NCBI GenBank assembly: GCA_007128995.1
Contig: SKWJ01000258.1
Span: 1 to 10,082, forward strand
From: Paracoccaceae bacterium
GTDB taxonomy: Bacteria; Pseudomonadota; Alphaproteobacteria; Rhodobacterales; Rhodobacteraceae
DNA length: 10,082 nucleotides
Direction: 5' to 3'
The notes beneath the pieces are model-generated. The model saw only the letters and a program-made list of their open reading frames with translations, did no database searches and was not told the origin of the DNA. Positions 1 through 5,410 of this stretch are shown here, in pieces (the stretch's first letter is position 1; each line of letters begins with the position of its first letter). A program made the translations under genes and the position numbers.

Positions 1-671
1 CGCCCGTGATCGTGTTCGACGATGCCGATATGGACGTGGCAATTGAAGGCACAATGCTGGCCAAGATGCGCAATCTGGGCGAGGCCTGCACGGCGGCCAA
101 CCGCATCTATGTGCATGAGAAGATCGCGGCCGAATTCACGCGCCGCCTGAGTTCTGCCATGTCGGCCTTGAAGGTCGGCGATGGCACGGACCCGAGCGTC
201 GATGTCGGCCCGCTGGTCAATGCCGCAACCCGCGACAAGGTGGCGGAATTTGTGGCGGATGCGATTGCAAAAGGCGCGACGCTGGAATGCGGCGGGGAAA
301 TCCCTGCGGGCAAAGGCTATTTCTACCCGCCGACTGTATTATCGAATGTGCCCGAAACTGCCGATTGCGTGCATGATGAAATCTTTGGCCCTGTCGCCGC
401 GCTCCAGACCTTCACCGATCAGGACGATGTGATCCGTCGCGCCAATGCCACTGAATACGGGCTGGTGGCCTATGTCTTCTCGGGCGAGTTCCGGCGCGGT
501 CTGCAGGTCTGCGAACGGCTGGATTATGGCATGGTCGGCCTGAACCGCGGCCTTGTCAGCGACCCTGCGGCGCCCTTTGGCGGGACCAAGCAATCGGGGC
601 TTGGGCGCGAAGGCGGGCATGAAGGCATGCTGGAGTTCATGGAAACGCAATATATCTCGGCCAGCTGGTAA
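1..671 (+). CDS. gabD: NAD(P)-dependent succinate-semialdehyde dehydrogenase (3' part)
   Basis: The reading frame is open from the left edge (first full codon at base 3), so this is the C-terminal 223 residues or so of a protein that is normally about 480 long; the N-terminal NAD-binding half is missing. The enzyme family oxidises succinate semialdehyde to succinate in the cytoplasm. Numbering from the GTG at base 6, the catalytic cysteine is Cys28 in RNLGEACTAANRIYV. The arginine six residues before it (Arg22) sits where these enzymes bind the substrate carboxylate. EIFGPV is at 125-130, and the C-terminal stretch GLVSDPAAPFGGTKQSGLGR is the family's typical ending. The E2 gene follows 9 bases later with its ribosome binding site on this stop codon, so the two are co-transcribed. 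There is no gabT-like partner in view, so the true substrate could be another semialdehyde; the family call is firm, the substrate is not. Confidence 0.88.
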   Translation, partial: PVIVFDDADMDVAIEGTMLAKMRNLGEACTAANRIYVHEKIAAEFTRRLSSAMSALKVGDGTDPSVDVGPLVNAATRDKVAEFVADAIAKGATLECGGEIPAGKGYFYPPTVLSNVPETADCVHDEIFGPVAALQTFTDQDDVIRRANATEYGLVAYVFSGEFRRGLQVCERLDYGMVGLNRGLVSDPAAPFGGTKQSGLGREGGHEGMLEFMETQYISASW

Positions 672-675
672 GGAG
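669..675 (+). promoter_or_regulatory. Ribosome binding site of the E2 gene, overlapping the upstream stop
   Basis: TAAGGAG contains both the stop codon of the dehydrogenase and a strong Shine-Dalgarno core (AAGGAG), five bases before the ATG at 681. It fixes the start of the E2 gene and shows that no lipoyl domain is encoded in this reading frame upstream. Confidence 0.8.
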
Positions 676-680
676 CAAAC

Positions 681-1556
681 ATGTCGGACGTCATCGCAAG
701 CCCCAGCACACGGCGCATGGCGCTGGAACAGGGCGTCGATATCGACGCGCGCGCCCGCGAATTGGGGCGCAAGACAATGGGCCCAGAAGACCTGAGCGCC
801 TCTGCCCCTGCCGCCCAAACAGGCGATACCAGCTACTGGGAGGTCGATCACAGCGCGCATGGGCCAGTCACCACGGAACCGATGAGCCGCTTTGCACAAC
901 TGGCGGCGCGCAATCTGGGCGCGGCCCATGCGCTGATCCCGCAAGTCACCCATCACGACCGCGCGGATATCTCGGCCATCGAGGGGTTGCGCATGACATG
1001 GCGCGACGAAGCGCGCGCGCGCGGGATCAAACTTACAGCACTCGCGTTTCATGTCATGGCGCTGGCGCGTGCGTTGCGCGCGTTTCCCCGTTTCAACGCC
1101 TCGCTGTCGGCAGATGGCAAGACCCTGACCCTGAAAGATTACGTCCATATCGGCATCGCCGTGGATACGCCCCACGGTCTGATGGTTCCGGTCATCCGCA
1201 ATGCCGACACAAAAGGGCTGTGGCAGCTCTCTGCCGAGATCGCAGATCTGGCAGCGCGCGCGCAGATCCGCAAGATCGCACCCGACGAGATGGGTGGCGC
1301 CTCGATGACCATCAGCAATCTGGGCGGGATCGGTGGGCTGGGCTTCACCCCCATCGTCAACCCGCCCGAACTGGCGATCCTCGGCATCACACGCACGGAA
1401 ACCGTCACCGTCTGGGACGGCGGCACCCCGCGCCCTGTGCCCATGGTGCCGCTGGATCTGTCCTATGACCACCGTGTTCTCAATGGGGCTGATGCGGCAA
1501 GGTTCATGGCCATGTTGAAATCCCGGATCGAAACGCCCGGCACCCTGTTGATCTGA
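681..1556 (+). CDS. 2-oxoacid dehydrogenase E2 acyltransferase lacking a lipoyl domain
   Basis: This 291-residue cytoplasmic protein is the catalytic core of a dihydrolipoamide acyltransferase, which moves an acyl group from lipoamide to coenzyme A. The N-terminus (residues 5-40, ASPSTRRMALEQGVDI onward) resembles the peripheral subunit-binding domain that holds E1 or E3, but the usual GxGxxGR stretch is replaced by RELGRKT. After a short Ala/Pro linker the catalytic domain runs from about 60 to 291. It has GFTPIVNPPELAILGI (221-236) and the active-site DHRVLNG (263-269, catalytic His264). Asn268 stands where many E2 proteins have Asp; as I recall, Azotobacter-type pyruvate E2 also has Asn there. 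Normal E2 proteins are 400-600 residues with one to three lipoyl domains in front; here there are none, and the strong ribosome binding site at 669-675 supports the short start. The lipoyl carrier must come from another protein, perhaps encoded upstream. The substrate is unknown; the sequence leans toward the pyruvate class. Confidence 0.85.
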   Translation: MSDVIASPSTRRMALEQGVDIDARARELGRKTMGPEDLSASAPAAQTGDTSYWEVDHSAHGPVTTEPMSRFAQLAARNLGAAHALIPQVTHHDRADISAIEGLRMTWRDEARARGIKLTALAFHVMALARALRAFPRFNASLSADGKTLTLKDYVHIGIAVDTPHGLMVPVIRNADTKGLWQLSAEIADLAARAQIRKIAPDEMGGASMTISNLGGIGGLGFTPIVNPPELAILGITRTETVTVWDGGTPRPVPMVPLDLSYDHRVLNGADAARFMAMLKSRIETPGTLLI

Positions 1557-1635
1557 ACCCAGACCGCCGCAAGTATTGGAATAAAGCTCCGCCCCGTGTC
1601 GCGTTCGCGCGCGGCAGCACCCGGATCGTCGGCGA

Positions 1636-1653
1636 GGCAGGCCTAGCCTTGCC
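1636..1653. terminator. Possible weak hairpin after the E2 gene and the microprotein gene
   Basis: GGCA and GGC (1636-1642) can pair with GCC and TGCC (1646-1653), leaving a CTA loop and one bulged T. It lies 80 bases after the E2 stop and 23 bases beyond the end of the minus-strand 29-codon gene, where a shared terminator would be expected. There is no T tract on either side, so it would be a weak intrinsic terminator at best. The rest of 1557-1675 holds nothing I can recognise. Confidence 0.25.
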
Positions 1654-1675
1654 CGGCTTTGCGCGATTGCGTCGA

Positions 1676-1765
1676 TCAGACCGGCTGAAAGATCATGACA
1701 AGTACAGTGTAGATCATGGTCCCGGCAAAAAAGCCGACCACAAGCCATAATCGCAGAGTATCCAT
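1676..1765 (-). CDS. 29-residue single-pass membrane microprotein
   Basis: A 29-codon frame starts at 1765 and ends with TGA at 1676. The protein begins MDTLRLW, continues with one uninterrupted hydrophobic helix (LVVGFFAGTMIYTVLVMIF, residues 8-26) and ends QPV. That is a complete minimal inner-membrane protein with a short N-terminal segment. The start is chosen because AGGAGA lies 1772-1777, seven bases upstream, the best ribosome binding site in this intergenic region. I do not recognise the family. It does not match the CydX/CbdX pattern (which begins MWYF) or KdpF as I know them, although its size and the nearby cyd operon make an accessory-subunit role thinkable. It lies 58 bases downstream of a candidate exported-protein gene on the same strand and could be co-transcribed with it. 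The call rests on the ribosome binding site and helix only; no homology was tested. Confidence 0.6.
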   Translation of the reverse strand: MDTLRLWLVVGFFAGTMIYTVLVMIFQPV

Positions 1766-1771
1766 CTGCGT

Positions 1772-1777
1772 TCTCCT
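1772..1777 (-). promoter_or_regulatory. Strong ribosome binding site of the 29-codon gene
   Basis: On the minus strand this reads AGGAGA followed by seven bases and ATG. It is close to the ideal Shine-Dalgarno sequence and spacing and is the main reason to accept such a short gene. Confidence 0.65.
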
Positions 1778-1823
1778 GATATTTTGCTGAAACACACCCT
1801 GAAATCGGGTGGCGGCCTGCTGT

Positions 1824-2147
1824 TCAGGAAAAACCGGGGGGCGCGCGGGCAGGATTCGGAAATAGGGTAGTGCGCCAGTCTGACGTAGACGCATCATCTG
1901 CCCTGTGAGTGAGCTTCGATGAAAGCTTTGGAACTGCCTGCGCGATCCGGCCCGTCGTGGCATCAGACGCCTTGTCAGTTGGCTCTGCCTCTGCACGATG
2001 GCCAGCGCGCGCAGAACCTTCTGCCGGAAGAAGCAGCGCGCCAGCAGGGAACACTTCCGACCCGACAGCGCCACCCGCAGCGCGATGCGCGGACGGAAGG
2101 CTGGCGAAAACCAACACAAGACCAAGGAGAAGGGCCAGATGGCGCAT
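1824..2147 (-). CDS. Candidate small exported protein, unknown function
   Basis: This 107-codon frame is the most gene-like reading of the stretch 1824-2147. Its start MRHLALLLGLVLVFASLPSA looks like a signal peptide: one or two basic residues, a 14-residue Leu/Val core, then Ser-Leu-Pro-Ser-Ala. No lipobox cysteine is present. The mature part is Ala-, Ser- and Arg-rich and has no motif I know; it ends in a Pro-rich tail (RAPPGFS). The ribosome binding site is poor (an AGG about ten bases before the ATG), and other frames are also open here, which is common in GC-rich DNA. It would be periplasmic or secreted if real. The 29-codon membrane gene follows 58 bases later on the same strand. I do not recognise it; a chance frame remains quite possible. 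Confidence 0.4.
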   Translation of the reverse strand: MRHLALLLGLVLVFASLPSAHRAAGGAVGSEVFPAGALLLPAEGSARAGHRAEAEPTDKASDATTGRIAQAVPKLSSKLTHRADDASTSDWRTTLFPNPARAPPGFS

Positions 2148-2200
2148 GGTGCAAAAGCCTGACGGCGCGTTACGCCTGATAGATGGGCGGTCCTGTCGTT

Positions 2201-2206
2201 ATTGTA
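2201..2206 (-). promoter_or_regulatory. Possible -10 element for the leftward candidate gene
   Basis: On the minus strand this reads TACAAT, one base from TATAAT, 54 bases before the candidate start at 2147. It lies inside the short inverted repeat TTGT-AA-ACAA (2202-2211). No good -35 hexamer is seen at the right distance, so this is tentative. Confidence 0.2.
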
Positions 2207-2323
2207 AACAAGCGTCTTGAAGAAAGACCTTGGCGCGAGCGGAATTGCGCCCCGCCCGAAGGCCAGCCACCCCCGCCACAGCAGACGTGCCAAGGTGTCA
2301 CATCGAAAAGTTAATATGTATTT

Positions 2324-2329
2324 TATATT
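2324..2329 (+). promoter_or_regulatory. Candidate -10 element of the regulator-cydAB operon
   Basis: TATATT matches five of six positions of TATAAT, within an AT-rich run that stands out from the GC-rich surroundings. A start of transcription around 2336 would leave a leader of about 30 bases before the ATG at 2367. At the right spacing upstream I see only CATCGA or similar, a poor -35, so the promoter may be weak or depend on an activator. Confidence 0.35.
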
Positions 2330-2362
2330 GAAATTTCAGAAATGTCTGAAACTTCAGGAATG
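2329..2362 (+). promoter_or_regulatory. Twin palindromic operator overlapping the promoter and ribosome binding site
   Basis: Two copies of a 16-base element (2329-2344 and 2347-2362) agree at 14 of 16 positions and are spaced 18 bases apart. Each begins with an inverted repeat: TGAAATTTCA (2329-2338, perfect) and CTGAA-AC-TTCAG (2346-2357, perfect arms). The inner halves also form TTTCAGA-N4-TCTGAAA (2334-2351, seven-base arms). The array starts at the end of the -10-like TATATT and includes the regulator's AGGAA ribosome binding site. This is the arrangement expected for repression by a dimeric winged-helix protein, and the obvious candidate is the GbsR-like protein encoded immediately downstream. 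The pairing of this regulator with this site is inference. Confidence 0.6.
2356..2360 (+). promoter_or_regulatory. Ribosome binding site that sets the regulator start
   Basis: AGGAA lies six bases before the ATG at 2367. An in-frame upstream start at 2217 would add 50 residues that read through the promoter and operator block and do not resemble the family, so 2367 is preferred. Confidence 0.7.
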
Positions 2363-2366
2363 CATC

Positions 2367-2921
2367 ATGCTCAGCGATCTGCAACAGGAATTCATGCTTC
2401 ATTTCGGCGAGATGGGCTCTCGCTGGGGGATAAACCGGACTGTCGGCCAGATTTATGCCGTGCTCTTTCTGTCAGAAAATCCGCTTTGCGCTGACGACCT
2501 TGTCGCGCGGGTGGGGGTATCGCGCTCCAATGTCTCGATGAGCCTGAAAGAATTGCAAGGCTGGAATCTTGTCGAGCTGCGCCACAAACCGGGTGACCGG
2601 CGTGATTTTTTCAAGACCCCCGATGATATGTGGCAGATCGTCCGAACACTGGTCGAGGAACGCAAGAAACGCGAAATCGACCCGACATTGACCAAACTGC
2701 GCCAATTGGAGATGCGCCAGACCCCGCGCGACGATGCCTATGCCCATGCCCGCATCACCGAAATGCGCGAGCTGATCGAACTTCTCACTGGCTGGTATGA
2801 CGAAATGAACCGCCTTGAAACCGAACGGCTGGTTGCGCTGCTGAATATGGGCGCGCGACTTCAGCAATTTGCCCGCAAGGCGCGGCTGCTGCCAGCCCGC
2901 AAGACGAAACCGGAGATTTAA
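2367..2921 (+). CDS. GbsR/MarR-family transcriptional regulator
   Basis: This 184-residue cytoplasmic DNA-binding protein resembles the GbsR branch of MarR-type regulators. A winged helix-turn-helix spans about residues 24-85: the GQIYAVLFLSENPL helix, CADDLVARVG, the recognition helix VSRSNVSMSLKELQGWNLV (51-69), and the wing with KPGDRRDFF (74-82). A charged, helical C-terminal part (about 88-175) probably forms the dimer interface or ligand site. The only cysteine is Cys41, just before the second helix. The start at 2367 follows AGGAA and gives a family-like N-terminus. The stop is three bases before cydA, and the ribosome binding site of cydA lies inside this gene, so regulator and oxidase are one transcriptional unit with likely translational coupling. 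It probably represses its own operon through the twin palindromes at 2329-2362. Named GbsR proteins respond to choline; nothing here points to choline, and the signal is unknown. Confidence 0.88.
   Translation: MLSDLQQEFMLHFGEMGSRWGINRTVGQIYAVLFLSENPLCADDLVARVGVSRSNVSMSLKELQGWNLVELRHKPGDRRDFFKTPDDMWQIVRTLVEERKKREIDPTLTKLRQLEMRQTPRDDAYAHARITEMRELIELLTGWYDEMNRLETERLVALLNMGARLQQFARKARLLPARKTKPEI
2912..2915 (+). promoter_or_regulatory. Ribosome binding site of cydA inside the regulator gene
   Basis: GGAG lies nine bases before the cydA ATG at 2925 and overlaps the last codons of the regulator, supporting coupled translation. Confidence 0.6.
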
Positions 2922-2924
2922 TCC

Positions 2925-4331
2925 ATGGACATGCTGGACACATTGATGTTGTCGCGGATCCAGTTCGCGGCGAATATCAGCTTTCACATCCTGTTTCCGA
3001 CCATCACCATTGCCCTTGGCTGGGTGCTGGTCTTCTTCAAGCTGCGCTATGCGCGCACCGGCGACCCGGTCTGGATGGACGCCTATTTCTTCTGGGTGAA
3101 GATCTTTGCGGTCACCTTCGCATTGGGTGTCGTGTCGGGCATCACGATGTCGTTCCAGTTCGGGACGAACTGGTCTGGCTTCATGGAGCGCGTGGGGAAT
3201 ATCGCAGGTCCCCTCCTTGCCTATGAGATCGTGACTGCCTTCTTTCTGGAAGCCGTCTTTCTTGGCATCATGTTGTTCGGCTTTCGGCGCGTGCCGGGCT
3301 GGGCGCATACCGGCGCGACGCTGCTTGTCGCCATCGGCACGACCCTCTCAGCGTTCTGGATCCTTGTGCTCAACAGCTGGATGCACACACCGGCCGGGTT
3401 CGAATTGCGCGATGGCGTGGCCCATGTGACAAGCTGGTGGGAGGTGATCTTCAACCCCTCGATGCCATATCGCCTTGTGCATATGCTGCTGGCCTCTGGG
3501 CTGACTGTGGCATTCGTTCTTGCCGGGGTTTCGGCAATCCGCTGGATGATGGGCGACCGCAGTCAGGCCGTGCGGAAAACCTTCCGCACCGGGACAGTGA
3601 TGGGGGCGCTGCTGATCCCGTTGCAAATCTATGCGGGCGATCTTCATGGTCTGAATACGCTTGAGCATCAGCCAGCCAAAGTCGCCGCAATGGAAGGCAA
3701 CTGGCAGACCGGCAGCCATGTGCCCCTGTTGCTGTTTGCCCTGCCCGATGAAGCGGCGCGCGAAAACCGCTTTGAGCTTGGCATACCTTCAGGCGCAAGC
3801 CTGATCCTGCAACATAGCCGGGAGGGTGTCGTGCCGGGGTTGGACGATTTCGTGTCCGAAGATGGCCGCATCGAGCATCCGCCCGTCGCACCGGTGTTCT
3901 GGTCGTTCCGCGTCATGGTCGGCACAGGGATGGCCATGCTCGCACTGTCCTGGGCGACAGTGTTCCTGATGCGGCGCGGCCGCAGCATGGATAGCCTGCC
4001 GCGCCCGGTTCTGTGGGCCTTCGTTCCGATGGCATTCTCGGGATGGCTTGCCACGCTGGCGGGCTGGTACACGACCGAAATCGGGCGCCAACCGTGGCTG
4101 GTGCAGGGCGTACTGACCACGCGCGAGGCGATAAGCAACGTGCCACCGACGCTGGTTCTGTCAACCTTGCTGGCCTATCTGGCGGTTTATGCCCTGCTAC
4201 TGGTCGCGTATCTTGGGCTGATCCTGTATCTGGCCCGCCGCGCGGCGCTGGGGGCCACAGCGCCAGACGCACCGGCCCTTGGCCGCCCTGTCAATGACCC
4301 GGTTCAGACCATTGAAAGGAGGACAGCATGA
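2925..4331 (+). CDS. cydA: Cytochrome bd quinol oxidase subunit I, cyanide-insensitive type
   Basis: Subunit I binds all three haems and oxidises quinol at the periplasmic side, reducing oxygen to water. The 468-residue, multi-pass membrane protein keeps the key residues: His21 in NISFHILFP (high-spin haem ligand), Glu101 and Glu109 in YEIVTAFFLEA, His186 in YRLVHMLLASG and Met331 in FWSFRVMVG (haem b558 ligands). The quinol-site residues Lys252 and Glu257 are in QPAKVAAMEGNWQT, and GRQPW is at 387-391. E. coli CydA is about 522 residues; the shortfall is in the Q-loop after GNWQT, which is the mark of the short-loop CioA/CIO subfamily (the gene could equally be called cioA). The start at 2925 is three bases after the regulator stop. 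The stop overlaps cydB by ATGA. The CIO name does not prove cyanide resistance in this protein. Confidence 0.96.
   Translation: MDMLDTLMLSRIQFAANISFHILFPTITIALGWVLVFFKLRYARTGDPVWMDAYFFWVKIFAVTFALGVVSGITMSFQFGTNWSGFMERVGNIAGPLLAYEIVTAFFLEAVFLGIMLFGFRRVPGWAHTGATLLVAIGTTLSAFWILVLNSWMHTPAGFELRDGVAHVTSWWEVIFNPSMPYRLVHMLLASGLTVAFVLAGVSAIRWMMGDRSQAVRKTFRTGTVMGALLIPLQIYAGDLHGLNTLEHQPAKVAAMEGNWQTGSHVPLLLFALPDEAARENRFELGIPSGASLILQHSREGVVPGLDDFVSEDGRIEHPPVAPVFWSFRVMVGTGMAMLALSWATVFLMRRGRSMDSLPRPVLWAFVPMAFSGWLATLAGWYTTEIGRQPWLVQGVLTTREAISNVPPTLVLSTLLAYLAVYALLLVAYLGLILYLARRAALGATAPDAPALGRPVNDPVQTIERRTA
4317..4322 (+). promoter_or_regulatory. Ribosome binding site of cydB
   Basis: AGGAGG is a full consensus Shine-Dalgarno five bases before the ATG at 4328. 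It lies in the last codons of cydA and should ensure efficient, matched translation of subunit II. Confidence 0.8.
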
Positions 4332-5341
4332 GCTTCATTCCAGGCGATCCGACCATCACCCTGCCCGTCATCTTTGCCGCGCTCATGGGGTTGTCGATCC
4401 TGATCTACGTGGTCCTTGACGGGTTTGATCTGGGGGTCGGCATCCTGACGCCTTTGGCGACTGACGCGCAGAAAGATCGCATGGTCGCCTCGATAGGCCC
4501 ATTCTGGGATGCCAATGAAACCTGGCTTGTCATGGCCGTGGGGCTGCTTCTGGTGGCATTTCCGGTCGCACATGGGGCGATTCTGACCGCGCTTTACCTG
4601 CCCGTCGCGCTGATGCTGATCGGGCTGATCCTGCGCGGCGTGGCCTTTGAATTTCGCGCCAAGGTGCCAGCACCGAAAAAGGCACTCTGGAATCGCGCCT
4701 TCTTTGGCGGTTCGCTTCTGACGGCACTGTCGCAAGGCTACATGCTGGGGTTCTACATCATGGGGTTGGACCATTCCTGGAGCGCGCATGTCTTTGCCAT
4801 GCTGACCGGCTTTGCACTGACAGCAGGGTTTGCCTTTCTCGGGGCGTGCTGGCTGATCCTGAAGACCGAAGGCGGGCTTCAGGGCCAAGCCATCCTCTGG
4901 GCGCGCCGGACGCTGTGGGCCGTGGCGGCAGGGTTGGGGGCAGTGTCCCTCGCCACACCGTTGGTCAGCGCGCGGATCTGGGACCGGTGGTTTTCGGTGC
5001 CTGAATTCTTCGTGCTGGCGCCCTTGCCGCTTCTGTCCTTTGCGCTGGTCGCGGGGCTGTGGGGGATATTGCGCACAAGGCAGGTTGCGGATGACGGCTT
5101 TGCCTGGCTGCCTTTCGCCGGGGCGAGCCTTTTGTATATCCTTGCCTTTACGGGCCTGGCCTACAGCTTCTATCCGTTTGTCGTACCAGACAAGGTGACG
5201 ATCTATGACGCTGCCGCGGCCCCGGAAAGCCTGTTCATCATCCTGATCGGTGTCCTGATCGTGCTGCCGGTCATCGCGGGCTATTCCGCGCTTTCCTATT
5301 ACATTTTCCGAGGGAAGGCACGCGATCTGCGCTATGACTGA
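4328..5341 (+). CDS. cydB: Cytochrome bd quinol oxidase subunit II
   Basis: Subunit II is the multi-pass membrane partner of CydA and stabilises the haem-binding subunit. The 337-residue length is normal for CIO-type CydB. Family signatures are DGFDLGVGIL (31-40), GPFWDANETWLV (57-68), RGVAFEFR (103-110) and SQGYMLG (135-141), followed by further hydrophobic segments to about residue 327 and a short charged tail (RGKARDLRYD). It overlaps cydA by four bases (ATGA). No cydX-like small subunit gene and no cydDC exporter follow; the operon ends here at a hairpin, and the next gene is on the opposite strand. Confidence 0.96.
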   Translation: MSFIPGDPTITLPVIFAALMGLSILIYVVLDGFDLGVGILTPLATDAQKDRMVASIGPFWDANETWLVMAVGLLLVAFPVAHGAILTALYLPVALMLIGLILRGVAFEFRAKVPAPKKALWNRAFFGGSLLTALSQGYMLGFYIMGLDHSWSAHVFAMLTGFALTAGFAFLGACWLILKTEGGLQGQAILWARRTLWAVAAGLGAVSLATPLVSARIWDRWFSVPEFFVLAPLPLLSFALVAGLWGILRTRQVADDGFAWLPFAGASLLYILAFTGLAYSFYPFVVPDKVTIYDAAAAPESLFIILIGVLIVLPVIAGYSALSYYIFRGKARDLRYD

Positions 5342-5364
5342 TCCGCATCAGCCAAATGCAAATG

Positions 5365-5401
5365 CCGCCCCATCGCGCAACCTGTGGCGATGATGGGGCG
5401 G
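5365..5401. terminator. Hairpin between the convergent cyd and urt operons
   Basis: CCGCCCCATC (5365-5374) and GATGGGGCGG (5392-5401) are perfect 10-base complements around a 17-base loop, centred in the 69-base gap between the stops of cydB and urtE. Position and symmetry suggest a bidirectional terminator. Neither side has a clean T run, so it may act with Rho or mainly protect the 3' ends. Confidence 0.55.
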
Positions 5402-5410
5402 GTAGCCCTC

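Larger units (their letters stand above)
2148..2366. other. Divergent intergenic region
   Basis: These 219 bases separate the minus-strand candidate gene from the plus-strand regulator. The part from about 2220 to 2300 is GC-rich and featureless. The part from about 2305 to 2360 is strikingly AT-rich for this genome and holds the regulator's promoter and operator elements, listed separately. I saw no FNR-type box (TTGAT-N4-ATCAA) despite the neighbouring oxidase genes. Confidence 0.6.

Noticed and set aside
1011..1023. Alternating GC run (GCGCGCGCGCGCG) that could form Z-DNA
   Set aside because: It encodes Ala-Arg repeats within the E2 catalytic domain in a genome rich in GCGC; composition explains it.
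1457..1490. Asn instead of Asp in the E2 active-site HxxxDG motif as a sign of an inactive enzyme
   Set aside because: To my knowledge Azotobacter-type pyruvate E2 also has Asn there, so activity is plausible.
339..1748. Long minus-strand open frame of 469 codons opposite the dehydrogenase and E2 genes
   Set aside because: It lies antisense to two clear conserved genes, and its Cys-, His- and Arg-rich composition is typical of a shadow frame in GC-rich DNA.
1788..1805. Two TGAAA direct repeats 12 bases apart near the microprotein ribosome binding site, resembling the operator half-sites
   Set aside because: They lack the TTTCA partner half-sites and the 18-base spacing, so chance is the simpler reading.
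1676..2293. A 205-codon minus-strand frame ending with the microprotein sequence
   Set aside because: The part before residue 177 is Arg-rich and unlike a real protein, while the internal ATG at 1765 has a strong ribosome binding site; only the last 29 codons are accepted.
2217..2366. 50-residue N-terminal extension of the regulator
   Set aside because: It would translate the promoter and operator block, has no ribosome binding site of note, and does not resemble the family N-terminus.
2148..2366. FNR/Anr-type box expected for an oxygen-regulated oxidase
   Set aside because: No TTGAT-N4-ATCAA or close variant was found by eye; TTGTAAACAA at 2202-2211 is too short and too different.
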